A stretch of 15,713 nucleotides of DNA from Oscillospiraceae bacterium (GTDB taxonomy: Bacteria; Bacillota; Clostridia; Oscillospirales; Ruminococcaceae): NCBI GenBank assembly GCA_029240015.1, contig JARBTU010000080.1, positions 1 to 15,713 of the forward strand, written 5' to 3'. The notes below the pieces were generated by a model. The model did not search any database and was not told the DNA's origin. It saw nothing but the letters and a program-made list of their open reading frames with translations. Made by a program: the position numbers and the translations under genes. Within the stretch, counting starts at the first letter, position 1. Each line of letters starts with the position of its first letter. Shown piece by piece: positions 1 through 7,398 of the stretch.

Positions 1-186
1 ATACATTACGCCGCTTTTGTCAACATAATACCATTTGCTTCCGGATTTAATCCATTTGTTTGTTAACATTACGCCGTTCTTGTCAACATAGTAATATTTA
101 CTTCCCGACTTAATCCATTTGTTGGTCAACATTGCACCTGAGCCATCAACATAATAATATTTACCTTTATCCTTAATCCATTTGTT
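1..186 (-). repeat. 63-bp tandem coding repeat (cell-wall-binding repeats)
   Basis: The block TTAATCCATTTGTT occurs at 47-60, 110-123 and 173-186, exactly 63 bases apart each time. It encodes 21-residue units of the type TNKWIKSGSKYYYVDKNGVML in the PA14 surface protein. The array continues past the left edge, so its copy number is unknown. These aromatic repeats resemble the CW_binding_1 family, which holds proteins non-covalently on the wall by binding choline or related polymers. Confidence 0.85.
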
Positions 187-1704
187 TGTATAAATAGCAC
201 CATAGTTGGCTTCAGTTTTATCTCCGTAATACCATGTTTTTCCTACCTGGAACCAGCCTGTTGCAGCGTCGTCACCTAGATTATAGTACCATTTGCCTTC
301 AAGTTTAAACCAACCCTTTACAGATACTAGGCACATTTCAAATACTTCTTCGTTGCTTGTTTGAGCAACTATAGCTGCAAAACCAGGACCTTTTGCAGTT
401 ACTTTGCCATTTTTATCTACAGTTGCAACCTTTGTGTCAGTAGACGTCCAAGTAACTGTTTGGTCTTCGCCTGTTACAGTTGCTTTTAATGTTTCGGATT
501 TTTTAACATCCAAAATAAGATTTTCTTTATTTAATTTAATATCGGTTGGTGGTTTTGGAGCTTCTTTAGTAACTTTAATGTTATATGTGTTTTTAGTTGT
601 TCCGTCTTCAGCAGTAACAATCACTGTTACCGGTTTTGTGAAGTCTTTTCCTGAAACAACATAAGTTGCTTTTTCAGAAACAGTTACATCAGGAGTTAAA
701 TTTGTTAAATTAGTTGCATAAGGAACAGTAACAGCTACGTTTGTGCCTGTGATTGTTCCTGCTTTTCCAGCAAGTGTAAATGTTTTTAGTTCAGCTTCAG
801 CGCTTTGACCAGTAGAAGCTACTGTAACAGCACAAGTTGCAGTAAAGTTGCCTTCAGTTGTTTTAGCAGTAATTGTAGCAGTACCGCCAGCAACACCTTT
901 TACTACTCCACCATCAACTGTAGCAACAGCAGGATTAGATGTTGTCCATGTTACAGCTTTGTTAGAAGCGTCACCAGGAAGCACAGAAGCAACCAATGCA
1001 AGTTCTTGACCTACTTCAATATTTGCAGCAGATTGATCTAGCGTAATACCTGTAACAGGGATATTAAGTGTTACGCCGGACTTCTGTGAATATGCAGTTG
1101 CAGGAACTAGTGCAAAATCATTTGCTCCCGTTTTCCATTGAATGTTTAGGTAAGCGCCGCCCCATCCCTGAGAATAGTCAAGGACAACGTCATGTTTGCC
1201 TGCAGCTGCTATCGCAACAGTGCCTTCTTCATTATATTCCCAAACGGCCTGCCATTTGTCTATTACCTTTTTGCCATCAATGTATAATCTTATGCCATCG
1301 TCAGCAGAAATTTTGAATGTATAGTCCCCTGCAGTTGGGAAATTAATCTGTCCGCTAAAACGAATACCTACATTCTGAACGTCATTAGTGCGCCCAGTAT
1401 GAGTTGATATAAGACTTTTCATAGAGGATGTAGCTGAATCTTTAGTACCATCTACTATTTTGCTTAAATCCGTTAAAGCAACCTCTGATTTTCCTTCAAA
1501 AATGTTGTTTGAATCAAGTGGCGGCATATCAATGCCCGCATCTCCTAATCTAGTGCCTTCTACTCCAAGTGAATAAAATGTTGCGAGCAAGCCCGCATCT
1601 CCGTTAGCAGCGCTGGCTGTTAATGATGCAGGAATCGTTACAGACGCCATAATAGCAAGCGCTACCACAGAAGACAGAATTTTTTTAATTTTTTTACTCT
1701 TCAT
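1..1704 (-). CDS. Secreted PA14 / Ig-like / cell-wall-repeat surface protein (C-terminus beyond the window)
   Basis: The reading frame is open from ATG at 1704 to the window edge, giving 568 visible codons and no stop, so the protein is cut off at its C-terminus. Residues 1-32 form a signal peptide (KSKKIKK, a hydrophobic core, then a TASAA cleavage region). Residues about 36-208 are a PA14 domain, with the hallmark SADDGIRLYIDGKKVIDKW at 133-151; PA14 is a beta-barrel often used for glycan binding. Residues about 217-296 are a bacterial Ig-like (Big2) domain, 305-383 another beta-sandwich of uncertain family, and 387-463 a second Big2-like domain. From about 464 come aromatic cell-wall/choline-binding-type repeats (GKWYY, GKYYYVDGSGAM). 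The ribosome site AAAGGA (1716-1721) supports the start. No catalytic domain is visible; one could lie in the missing part. It is most likely a wall-attached adhesin or carbohydrate-binding protein; substrate unknown. Confidence 0.88.
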   Translation of the reverse strand, partial: MKSKKIKKILSSVVALAIMASVTIPASLTASAANGDAGLLATFYSLGVEGTRLGDAGIDMPPLDSNNIFEGKSEVALTDLSKIVDGTKDSATSSMKSLISTHTGRTNDVQNVGIRFSGQINFPTAGDYTFKISADDGIRLYIDGKKVIDKWQAVWEYNEEGTVAIAAAGKHDVVLDYSQGWGGAYLNIQWKTGANDFALVPATAYSQKSGVTLNIPVTGITLDQSAANIEVGQELALVASVLPGDASNKAVTWTTSNPAVATVDGGVVKGVAGGTATITAKTTEGNFTATCAVTVASTGQSAEAELKTFTLAGKAGTITGTNVAVTVPYATNLTNLTPDVTVSEKATYVVSGKDFTKPVTVIVTAEDGTTKNTYNIKVTKEAPKPPTDIKLNKENLILDVKKSETLKATVTGEDQTVTWTSTDTKVATVDKNGKVTAKGPGFAAIVAQTSNEEVFEMCLVSVKGWFKLEGKWYYNLGDDAATGWFQVGKTWYYGDKTEANYGAIYTNKWIKDKGKYYYVDGSGAMLTNKWIKSGSKYYYVDKNGVMLTNKWIKSGSKWYYVDKSGVMY

Positions 1705-1760
1705 TGGTTTGTCATCCTTTCAGATATTTGTATGTAGGAATCATCTATATCCCCTATATA

Positions 1761-1789
1761 ATATTACTACAAAAACCGCTTAATGTAAA
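1761..1789 (-). promoter_or_regulatory. Candidate sigma-A promoter of the PA14 surface protein gene
   Basis: On the minus strand TTTACA (1784-1789) and TAATAT (1761-1766) are separated by exactly 17 bases, each close to the housekeeping consensus. The predicted start of transcription lies about 50 bases before the ATG at 1704. The promoter starts right after the stop codon of the upstream ATPase gene, so the surface protein can be expressed independently of the iron operon. Confidence 0.55.
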
Positions 1790-1790
1790 T

Positions 1791-1810
1791 ATTATTTTTT
1801 AAAAAATAAT
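1791..1810. repeat. 20-bp AT-only perfect palindrome over the ATPase stop codon
   Basis: ATTATTTTTTAAAAAATAAT reads the same on both strands and contains the last codons and stop of the ATPase gene. It has no loop and no GC stem, so it is not a standard intrinsic terminator. It may be only low-complexity sequence; its role is unknown. Confidence 0.5.
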
Positions 1811-2592
1811 ACTACCATATCATATGTAACACACACAGGTTTGTCATTTCTGGGGTCATTTATTACATATGCATCTATATTAAAAATCTCTTTTAAATTT
1901 TCTTTTGTCATGACTTCATGGGGTGTTCCCTCGCAAATAATTTTCCCATTTTTTATTCCGAGCATATAATCGGCAAACCTTGCAGCATTGTTTATTTCAT
2001 GGATTACCATGATGATAGATCTGTGTTCTGTTTTATTTAATTTCTCCAGTAACTTCAAAATCTCCAGTTGGTGTGCCAAATCCAGGTACGTAGTCGGTTC
2101 ATCCAATAAGAGAATTTCCGTTTCCTGTGCCAGAGCCATCGCGATCCACGCTCTTTGTCTTTGTCCTCCTGAAAGAGAATCAATTGCTCTTTCCTTGAAT
2201 TCCAATATCCCTGTTTTCTCCAGTGACCAATCGATAATATCTTTGTCTTTTTTACTTAACGTCCCAAATCCATTTTTATGAGGAAACCTGCCATATGAAA
2301 CCAGTTCTTCTACGGTCAATCCTTTGGGGGCTTTAGGGCTTTGAGGCAATACTGCCATAATTTTTGCCAGTTCTTTTGATTTCTGGTTGTTTAAATCCTT
2401 TCCATCAATATATATGGAGCCGCTTTGAGGCTTTAATATCCTTGCAATGGTTTTTAATATGGTAGATTTGCCACACCCGTTTGCCCCTATTATCGTCGTT
2501 ATCTTTCCTTTGGGTATGTTTAAATCCAGACCTTCGACTATATTAAGTTTCCCATAAGAGATATTCAGATTATTTGTTTGTATGCAATTCAT
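1792..2592 (-). CDS. Iron(III)-siderophore ABC transporter, ATP-binding protein (FecE/FhuC type)
   Basis: A 266-residue ATPase that powers import of ferric siderophores by a FecCD-type membrane complex. It is complete for its family. Walker A GANGCGKST is at residues 36-44, the Q-loop at Q84 in AVLPQSP, the ABC signature LSGGQRQR at 140-147, Walker B ILLLDEP at 160-166 with D-loop Asp171, and the switch histidine in IMVIHEINNAA. The FecE/FhuC/BtuD subfamily is indicated by length, by the LPQSPKAPKGLTVEELVSYGRFP region and by its neighbours. It is the last gene of the four-gene operon, 16 bases after the second permease, with an AGAGGG ribosome site overlapping the end of that gene. The substrate cannot be read from the ATPase; heme or cobalamin are less likely alternatives. 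Confidence 0.93.
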   Translation of the reverse strand: MNCIQTNNLNISYGKLNIVEGLDLNIPKGKITTIIGANGCGKSTILKTIARILKPQSGSIYIDGKDLNNQKSKELAKIMAVLPQSPKAPKGLTVEELVSYGRFPHKNGFGTLSKKDKDIIDWSLEKTGILEFKERAIDSLSGGQRQRAWIAMALAQETEILLLDEPTTYLDLAHQLEILKLLEKLNKTEHRSIIMVIHEINNAARFADYMLGIKNGKIICEGTPHEVMTKENLKEIFNIDAYVINDPRNDKPVCVTYDMVVLFFKK

Positions 2593-2608
2593 AACTTCAT
2601 TCCCTCTT

Positions 2609-3613
2609 TTATTCCGACAGCATTAAATATATGAAATATGGAACACCTATAACAGACACAACAATGCCTACCGGCAGTTCAATAGGAGCCAAAAGATTCC
2701 TTGAAAAAGTGTCTGATATCAACAAAATCAGTGTCCCGATTAACGATGCAACGGGAATCAGTCTTTTGTGCTTTGGTCCAACCAGTTTTCTTGCTATATG
2801 AGGCGAAATAAGTCCCAAAAAAGAGATACTGCCTGCAACAGAAGTGGCAACCCCCGCTAAAATAACAGCATAAAATATCAGCTTTCTTTTTTCTTTTTCA
2901 ACTTCCACACCAAGTCCCGTCGCAATTTCATCTCCCAGATTTAAGGCATCGATGTATCTTGATTTGTAAAACATCAGAAACATCAGCACAATGATAAATG
3001 GAGCAATGGCCAGTACATATTTCCAGTTGGTGCCCCATAAGCTCCCCTGTGTCCACTGCATTACGCGATTGAATTCCTGTGTGGAAAATCTCAACTGAAA
3101 GATAATCAGAATTGAAATAAACGCAATATTAATTCCTATCCCAACAAGAACTAATCTAGATGAATTGATCCCATTCTTCCAAGCCAAAAGATACATCAAA
3201 GTTCCCCCGAACAACGCTCCGCACAGAGCAACAAGAGGCATTGTGAAAATGGTTAAATCGCTTACTCCATTGTATACATTTCCATTCATTAAATAGATGA
3301 ATACGACAACGAATAAAGCTGCTCCGGAATTGATACCAAGAATACCGGGATCCGCCAAGTCGTTCTTTGTAACGCCTTGAAGCAAGGTTCCCGCTGTTGA
3401 TAAAGCCGTTCCGACAAGTAGCGCAATTATGATTCTCGGAAGCCTTATATTGAAAATAGCCATTTGATGGCTTTTCTTGCCTTCTCCTATTAGTGTTTTT
3501 ATAACATCCCCAAATCCGATAGATAATGAACCGATATTTAAACTAATTATAAAAGTAGCAACTATCAGCAAAAATAATATTATAGTCACAGTTAAAAATC
3601 TATTATTTTTCAT
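2609..3613 (-). CDS. Iron(III)-siderophore ABC transporter, permease 2 (FecCD family)
   Basis: A 334-residue polytopic membrane protein of the FecCD family, forming one half of the transmembrane channel. Family signatures are RLPRIIIALLVGTALSTAGT followed by LQGVTKNDLADPGILGINSGAA near residues 58-100, the SISFLGLISPHIAR loop that contacts the ATPase (about 260-280), and the C-terminal ELPVGIVVSVIGVPYFIYL. About nine or ten hydrophobic segments are visible. Its ATG overlaps the stop of permease 1 by one base (TGATG on the minus strand), indicating translational coupling and an obligate pair. Length is normal for the family and nothing looks broken. Confidence 0.93.
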   Translation of the reverse strand: MKNNRFLTVTIILFLLIVATFIISLNIGSLSIGFGDVIKTLIGEGKKSHQMAIFNIRLPRIIIALLVGTALSTAGTLLQGVTKNDLADPGILGINSGAALFVVVFIYLMNGNVYNGVSDLTIFTMPLVALCGALFGGTLMYLLAWKNGINSSRLVLVGIGINIAFISILIIFQLRFSTQEFNRVMQWTQGSLWGTNWKYVLAIAPFIIVLMFLMFYKSRYIDALNLGDEIATGLGVEVEKEKRKLIFYAVILAGVATSVAGSISFLGLISPHIARKLVGPKHKRLIPVASLIGTLILLISDTFSRNLLAPIELPVGIVVSVIGVPYFIYLMLSE

Positions 3614-4623
3614 CAGTTATCCCCTTTTCTCACAAAATATATAAATACGGGGACGCCAATCAAAGCCGTTAAAGAACCAATTGGTGTCTCATATGGTGCA
3701 TTGATCATTCTTGCAAAAATGTCACTGTAAACAAGCAGCACAGCACCCAAAACCAAGGACCCCGGAATGATATATTTATAATCACAACCAACAATTTTTT
3801 TTACAATTTGAGGGATGATTAGCCCCACAAATACAATATTTCCCGCTACCGAGACAGACGCACCGGTTAATAAAATAATTATCAAAATACACACAAACCG
3901 CACTTTATTTGTATTTTCTCCAAGCCCTATCGCAACGTCTTCTCCCAAACTTAATATCGTAATTTTCGGAGACATTATAATTGCCAAAAGAACCCCTATA
4001 CTGCCAACTATGAATAGCAAAATTGTTCCTTGCCATTTAGCTCCTGTAAGTCCGCCCGAAATCCAAAAACTTAACTCTTGCGCCATGTTTAAGTACATAG
4101 ACATCCCCAGAGCCAATGATATAAGCAAGGTTCCTATCGCTGTTCCCGCTAATGCCAGCTTTACAGGGTTGACTTTTCCGCCTCTTCTTGAGCTCATATA
4201 ATAAACAAGCAGTCCGCTAATCGCGGCGCCAAAAAAAGAAAAAATCATTAATGCAAAGCTACCTAACGCCAATTTGGGAATAAGCCTTTGCAGAGCAAAA
4301 GCAATAGCAATGGTAAAAGTTGCTCCTTGCGTAACCCCCATAACGGACGGTTCCGCTATCGGATTTCTTGTTATTCCCTGCATCATAGCTCCCGATACAG
4401 CTAAAAACCCTCCCACCAGTGCGGCAGAAAGTGCTCTTGGAATCCTTACATCTTTTATAATTTTTACATTGATATCGTTTTCGTTGCTGAAAAAGCTTTT
4501 TATTATAGTGGAAAAATCAATATTTTTTGCTCCTAGCGAAATGGATAAAGCTACTCCGAAAAACAAAAGAACACACCCGATTATGATTAATATAAGTGTG
4601 TTCATTTTTCTTGTTCTGACCAT
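3613..4623 (-). CDS. Iron(III)-siderophore ABC transporter, permease 1 (FecCD family)
   Basis: A 336-residue FecCD-family membrane permease and partner of the next gene. It shows RIPRALSAALVGGFLAVSGA followed by MMQGITRNPIAEPSVMGVTQGA, the ATPase-contact loop NIVFVGLIIPQIVKKIVG, and the end motif YETPIGSLTALIGVPVFIYF. The start at 4623 is supported by AGGAGG (4630-4635) six bases upstream. The gene is separated from the receptor gene by 61 bases that contain a terminator-like hairpin, so this and the two genes after it are probably made at a lower level than the receptor. The two permeases differ in sequence, consistent with a heterodimeric channel. Confidence 0.93.
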   Translation of the reverse strand: MVRTRKMNTLILIIIGCVLLFFGVALSISLGAKNIDFSTIIKSFFSNENDINVKIIKDVRIPRALSAALVGGFLAVSGAMMQGITRNPIAEPSVMGVTQGATFTIAIAFALQRLIPKLALGSFALMIFSFFGAAISGLLVYYMSSRRGGKVNPVKLALAGTAIGTLLISLALGMSMYLNMAQELSFWISGGLTGAKWQGTILLFIVGSIGVLLAIIMSPKITILSLGEDVAIGLGENTNKVRFVCILIIILLTGASVSVAGNIVFVGLIIPQIVKKIVGCDYKYIIPGSLVLGAVLLVYSDIFARMINAPYETPIGSLTALIGVPVFIYFVRKGDN

Positions 4624-4657
4624 GTGTTTCCTCCTGGAATCAACTTAAACAACAGTT

Positions 4658-4683
4658 AAAAAGGTGGCAGCCACCACCTTTTT
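4658..4683 (-). terminator. Hairpin with U-run between receptor and permease genes
   Basis: On the minus strand AAAAAGGTGG and CCACCTTTTT form a perfect 10-bp stem around a 6-base loop, ending in a run of five T, starting just after the receptor stop codon. It looks like an intrinsic terminator or 3'-stabilising hairpin. In an operon such an element usually makes the first gene (the binding protein) more abundant than the downstream membrane genes; that role is inferred here. Confidence 0.7.
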
Positions 4684-4684
4684 G

Positions 4685-5626
4685 TTATTTTATCAGTTCA
4701 TTTTTAATAGATTCTAGTAACAGTTCTTTTCCTATTGGATTATAAACTTGGGTAAAATATGGAATTGCACTTAGAATTGTAGCGTTTCCGTTTTTTACTG
4801 CTCTTATATTTTTCCAAACCGAGCTTTTTTCTAAGTCTTTTTTATCTGCTTCTGTTGCAATCACTATCACATAGTCAGAATCAATTTTAGTTAGACCTTC
4901 CATTGTTACCGTTGGTAATGTGATTCCATCTTGCTTTGGCATTTTGTCTGGTCTTTTTAATTTCATATCATCATTTATAATTGATCCTAGTGCTGAGTCA
5001 CTAAATACCATGAAAGAACCCGAAACTGATAACACAGGCAAATAACTCTTGTCACCGTTTTTTTCTAAAACAATTTTTCCAAATTCCTGTGCTTTTTTGT
5101 CATAGTCAGACAACCATTCGGTTGCAACGTTTTCTTTATCGAACAGTTTCGAAACGTCCTTAAACTTTCCACGCCAATCGTTTGCGTAATCTTTAATCAT
5201 AATCGTCGGAGCAATCTCTTTTAACTGGTCATATATTTTTTCCTGTCTCTGACTCATTAAAATCAAATCCGGATCGCAAGCCAAGATTTTTTCCATATCC
5301 ATTGTTTCCATCATTGAATGCCCTACGACTTTTGCGCTTCCCAGTTTGTCTTGTATGTAACTTGGAACCTTATCTGTCTGATAGGAGTCGATGTTTGCTG
5401 TTCCCACCGGAGTAATCCCTAAAAGAATCAGCTCTTCGCTGCTTCCTGAAATATCCACAATTTTTGTTGGGCTGGCTGGAACTTCAACGTCACCTTTCAG
5501 TGTGCTGACCACTCTGGATGTCGGAAGCTGGCTGCTGTTTGATTCTTTTGTTGCATTTCCTGTGCACGCTGTAAGAGATGCCGCTATGGATAATGACAAC
5601 GCTATTAATGCCAATGATTTTTTCAT
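4685..5626 (-). CDS. Iron(III)-siderophore-binding lipoprotein (FecB/FhuD-type receptor)
   Basis: A 313-residue substrate-binding lipoprotein that captures the ferric siderophore outside the membrane and delivers it to the FecCD permeases. The N-terminus is a lipoprotein signal with lipobox LTAC, Cys21 being the lipid-modified residue, followed by a Ser/Asn-rich linker. The class III binding-protein (PeriBP_2) fold is shown by TKIVDISGSSEELILLGITP, the GHSMMETMDMEKILACDPDL stretch and the IVIATEADKK region. ATG at 5626 is preceded by AGGAGG (5634-5639) with a 7-base gap. It is the first gene of the importer operon. The siderophore type is unknown; the importer has no siderophore biosynthesis genes nearby, so uptake of foreign siderophores is plausible. 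Confidence 0.9.
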   Translation of the reverse strand: MKKSLALIALSLSIAASLTACTGNATKESNSSQLPTSRVVSTLKGDVEVPASPTKIVDISGSSEELILLGITPVGTANIDSYQTDKVPSYIQDKLGSAKVVGHSMMETMDMEKILACDPDLILMSQRQEKIYDQLKEIAPTIMIKDYANDWRGKFKDVSKLFDKENVATEWLSDYDKKAQEFGKIVLEKNGDKSYLPVLSVSGSFMVFSDSALGSIINDDMKLKRPDKMPKQDGITLPTVTMEGLTKIDSDYVIVIATEADKKDLEKSSVWKNIRAVKNGNATILSAIPYFTQVYNPIGKELLLESIKNELIK

Positions 5627-5726
5627 TTATAATCCTCCTGAAATTTTATTATAATAATAGTACCAAATAAATCGGATAAAATTCTCCTCCTTGGTAATAA
5701 GATATTAATAAAAAGATTTTTAACAG

Positions 5727-5742
5727 GTTAGCAATTGCTAAC
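5727..5742. promoter_or_regulatory. 16-bp perfect palindrome, candidate operator
   Basis: GTTAGCAATTGCTAAC is a perfect palindrome in the leader of the iron importer operon. It carries the same GTTAG-N6-CTAAC half-sites as the core of the next inverted repeat, 35 bp away centre to centre. The core TTAGCAATTGCTAA resembles MarR/SlyA-type operators, and GTTAG/CTAAC half-sites also occur in DtxR/IdeR-type metal boxes. Which family binds it cannot be decided here; it does not match the usual Fur box. Confidence 0.6.
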
Positions 5743-5796
5743 TAGTTTATTTTATAAGAGAGTTAGCTATAACTAACTCTCTTATAAAATAAACTA
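5743..5796. repeat. 24-bp perfect inverted repeat, candidate operator or leader hairpin
   Basis: Arms at 5743-5766 and 5773-5796 are perfectly complementary over 24 bp with the 6-base spacer CTATAA. The inner part is GTTAG-N6-CTAAC, matching the neighbouring palindrome. There is no T-run at either end, so it is not an ordinary terminator. It overlaps the candidate -10 and start region of the iron operon, so a protein bound here would block that promoter. If transcribed, it would form a strong hairpin in the leader. An alternative pairing of GCTAACT (5737-5743) with AGTTAGC (5761-5767) excludes the long stem. Confidence 0.75.
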
Positions 5797-5819
5797 TCAT
5801 ATTAAGCTCTATTTGTCAA
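5791..5819 (-). promoter_or_regulatory. Candidate promoter of the iron importer operon
   Basis: On the minus strand a consensus TTGACA (5814-5819) is followed after exactly 17 bases by TAGTTT (5791-5796). The latter keeps the three most important -10 bases (TAnnnT) but is otherwise weak. This -10 coincides with the outer end of the 24-bp inverted repeat. The leader to the ATG would be about 160 bases. A second, less likely promoter could use TTGCTA in the 16-bp palindrome as its -35. Confidence 0.45.
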
Positions 5820-5858
5820 GAAGGAAAATAATTTATATCTTTTATTTAAAAGTACATG

Positions 5859-5867
5859 TGCTATAAT
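5859..5867 (+). promoter_or_regulatory. Extended -10 promoter of the YbaK-domain gene
   Basis: TGCTATAAT is a perfect extended -10 element about 45 bases before the start codon at 5912. There is only a weak -35 (TTTTAT at 5840-5845), as is usual for extended -10 promoters. Confidence 0.6.
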
Positions 5868-5911
5868 TTAATTACAGTAAAATAATAATCAATTTGAGGA
5901 GATTATGCAAA

Positions 5912-6391
5912 ATGGCAATTGAAAAAGTAAGAGAATATTTAAAACGGTGGGGCAAAGACAAAGATATACAAGAATTTGATGTATCAAGTGCAACGGTTGA
6001 ACTGGCGGCACAAGCACTGAATTGCGAACCGAAGCGTATTGCAAAAACATTATCATTTAAAGCAGAAGATGGTTGTATATTAATTGTTGCCGCTGGTGAT
6101 ACGAAAATCGATAACGCAAAGTTTAAAGCGTTGTTTAAAACAAAAGCTAAAATGCTTACGCCGGACGAAGTAATCGAATTTGTGGGTCATGCAATCGGAG
6201 GGGTATGCCCTTTTGGTGTAAACCAAGACGTCAAAGTGTTCTTGGATATCTCTTTAAAGCGATTTACCACTGTCTTCCCTGCTTGTGGCAGCAGCAATAG
6301 TGCAATCGAATTAACAACAAGTGAGTTAGAAGAATACTCCAAGAGTTTACAGTGGGTCGATGTATGCAAAGGATGGCAGGAAGATAATTAG
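5912..6391 (+). CDS. YbaK/ProX-type aminoacyl-tRNA deacylase
   Basis: A 159-residue protein of the YbaK/EbsC family, cytoplasmic trans-editing enzymes that hydrolyse mischarged tRNAs such as Cys-tRNA(Pro) or Ala-tRNA(Pro). The family core is clear: RIAKTLSFK with the conserved lysine at K45, LIVAAGDTKIDNAKFKALF, and the glycine-rich GGVCPFG loop at 96-102, followed by VFPACGSSNSAIELTTSEL. The ATG at 5912 is chosen because GAGGAG (5896-5901) lies 10 bases upstream; an in-frame TTG at 5894 would overlap that ribosome site. Length fits a free-standing editing domain. It is monocistronic, divergent from the iron operon and convergent with the regulator gene. The exact tRNA substrate cannot be told from sequence. 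Confidence 0.88.
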   Translation: MAIEKVREYLKRWGKDKDIQEFDVSSATVELAAQALNCEPKRIAKTLSFKAEDGCILIVAAGDTKIDNAKFKALFKTKAKMLTPDEVIEFVGHAIGGVCPFGVNQDVKVFLDISLKRFTTVFPACGSSNSAIELTTSELEEYSKSLQWVDVCKGWQEDN

Positions 6392-6415
6392 GGAAATCTT
6401 AACTTGATAAAAAAC

Positions 6416-6461
6416 AGCACACCCCCCATTGCTTGTTAATCCAAGCAATGGGGGGTGTGCT
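6416..6461. terminator. Strong intrinsic terminator between convergent genes
   Basis: Arms AGCACACCCCCCATTGCTTG (6416-6435) and its exact complement (6442-6461) form a perfect 20-bp stem with a 6-base loop. On the minus strand the stem is followed by a T-rich run (GTTTTTTATC), so it is a proper terminator for the AraC-type gene. On the plus strand the U-run is missing, so it would act only as a weak terminator or RNA-stabilising hairpin for the YbaK-domain gene. Confidence 0.85.
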
Positions 6462-6527
6462 TATCCTATCCTAAACAATGCCGTACGAATATATCAATAA
6501 CCGAACAGATACCCCCATGATGTTTTA

Positions 6528-7349
6528 TCACCCGAGGTGTATCTTGCGATAATCGGCAGGAGACATTTTTTCGTGATACTTAAAAAACTTGGTAAATAAA
6601 TTGCTGTCATCATATCCTAAATAATCAGAGATTTCGCTAATAGAATAATTGGAAGTTATTAATAAGCTTTTCGCAAGCTTCAACTTTTGATTGTTAATAT
6701 AATTTTTTAAAGATGTTCCATAATACTCTTTAATTACTTTGCACAAATAATCTTTATTATAATTTAAAGCTGTCGCAACCGATTCAACCGTTAATGGCTC
6801 AGTAATGTTTGCTTCTATGTAATTGGAGATTTTTGACACAATAAGATGGCTCGGCGAGCTTCTTTTGTTGTCTTTATTTACTTCATGAAGCAATGACAGT
6901 AAAAGAGAATCCTTTGTGAAATCACGGGTCGCTTCTTGCTGAGAAGCACTTATTAGTTCTTCCAAAATAATTGTAAATTTCGCTGTTTGTATTAAGTTGA
7001 TTTGTTGCAAAGTAACTTCAAAGTTTTCGGCGTTATCCGTTGCAAAGTCAACCCAATAAAAAGAAGTATTGGGATCGCTTTGTTTAATCCCCATAATGGT
7101 TTTATATGGAGGGACGATAAGCAAGTTATTTTTTGAAAGCGTAATAACACTATGATCTATTTTAAGATATAGTGTACCTTGAGCAACATAAATTAATTCA
7201 TATTTTTCAAGAAATCTTTTCTTATGCATCCAGTTTTTAGGAGCATGAATCATCCCGCAGTCGATGAACGAAAGATAAAATGAATTCTGTTGCTTGTTAT
7301 ATTTGTGCGGATTCGGAACGTTATTAACAATCATATCGTATATTCTCAT
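6528..7349 (-). CDS. AraC-family transcriptional regulator
   Basis: A 273-residue regulator. Residues about 25-110 form a cupin-like sensor domain (YELIYVAQGTLYLKI, NNLLIVPPYKTIMGI), and residues about 172-273 the two helix-turn-helix AraC DNA-binding domain, with LTVESVATALNYNKDYLCKV and SISEISDYLGYDDSNLFTKF then the closing HEKMSPADYRK. This is the one- or two-domain layout of sugar-sensing AraC activators. It is divergent from the GH32-fructokinase-GH32 genes, so it most likely activates them in response to fructose or a fructo-oligosaccharide; this is inference from position. The start at 7349 has only a weak ribosome site (AAGTGAG), and ATG at 7334 is an alternative. The gene has its own consensus promoter and strong terminator. 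Confidence 0.9.
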   Translation of the reverse strand: MRIYDMIVNNVPNPHKYNKQQNSFYLSFIDCGMIHAPKNWMHKKRFLEKYELIYVAQGTLYLKIDHSVITLSKNNLLIVPPYKTIMGIKQSDPNTSFYWVDFATDNAENFEVTLQQINLIQTAKFTIILEELISASQQEATRDFTKDSLLLSLLHEVNKDNKRSSPSHLIVSKISNYIEANITEPLTVESVATALNYNKDYLCKVIKEYYGTSLKNYINNQKLKLAKSLLITSNYSISEISDYLGYDDSNLFTKFFKYHEKMSPADYRKIHLG

Positions 7350-7398
7350 ATAATTAGTATTTTCTCACTTGTATTTCCAACAAACAAGAATTATTATA

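Noticed and set aside
404..1316. Plus-strand open frames opposite the PA14 surface protein
   Set aside because: The minus strand encodes a continuous protein with signal peptide, PA14 and Ig-like domains; the plus-strand frames show no domain or ribosome site.
5683..5691. Second ribosome-site-like AAGGAGGAG in the iron-operon leader
   Set aside because: No start codon follows at a usable distance; the real site is AGGAGG at 5634-5639. Possibly part of leader structure (TACCAA/TTGGTA flank it), but this is too weak to claim.
5690..5800. Fur box for the iron operon
   Set aside because: No 7-1-7 GATAATNATTATC-like sequence was found; the palindromes present have a different core.
5749..5802. 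17-codon leader peptide (ATG at 5802 on the minus strand) before the iron operon
   Set aside because: It coincides with the inverted repeat, overlaps the candidate -10, lacks a good ribosome site, and would probably not be on the transcript.
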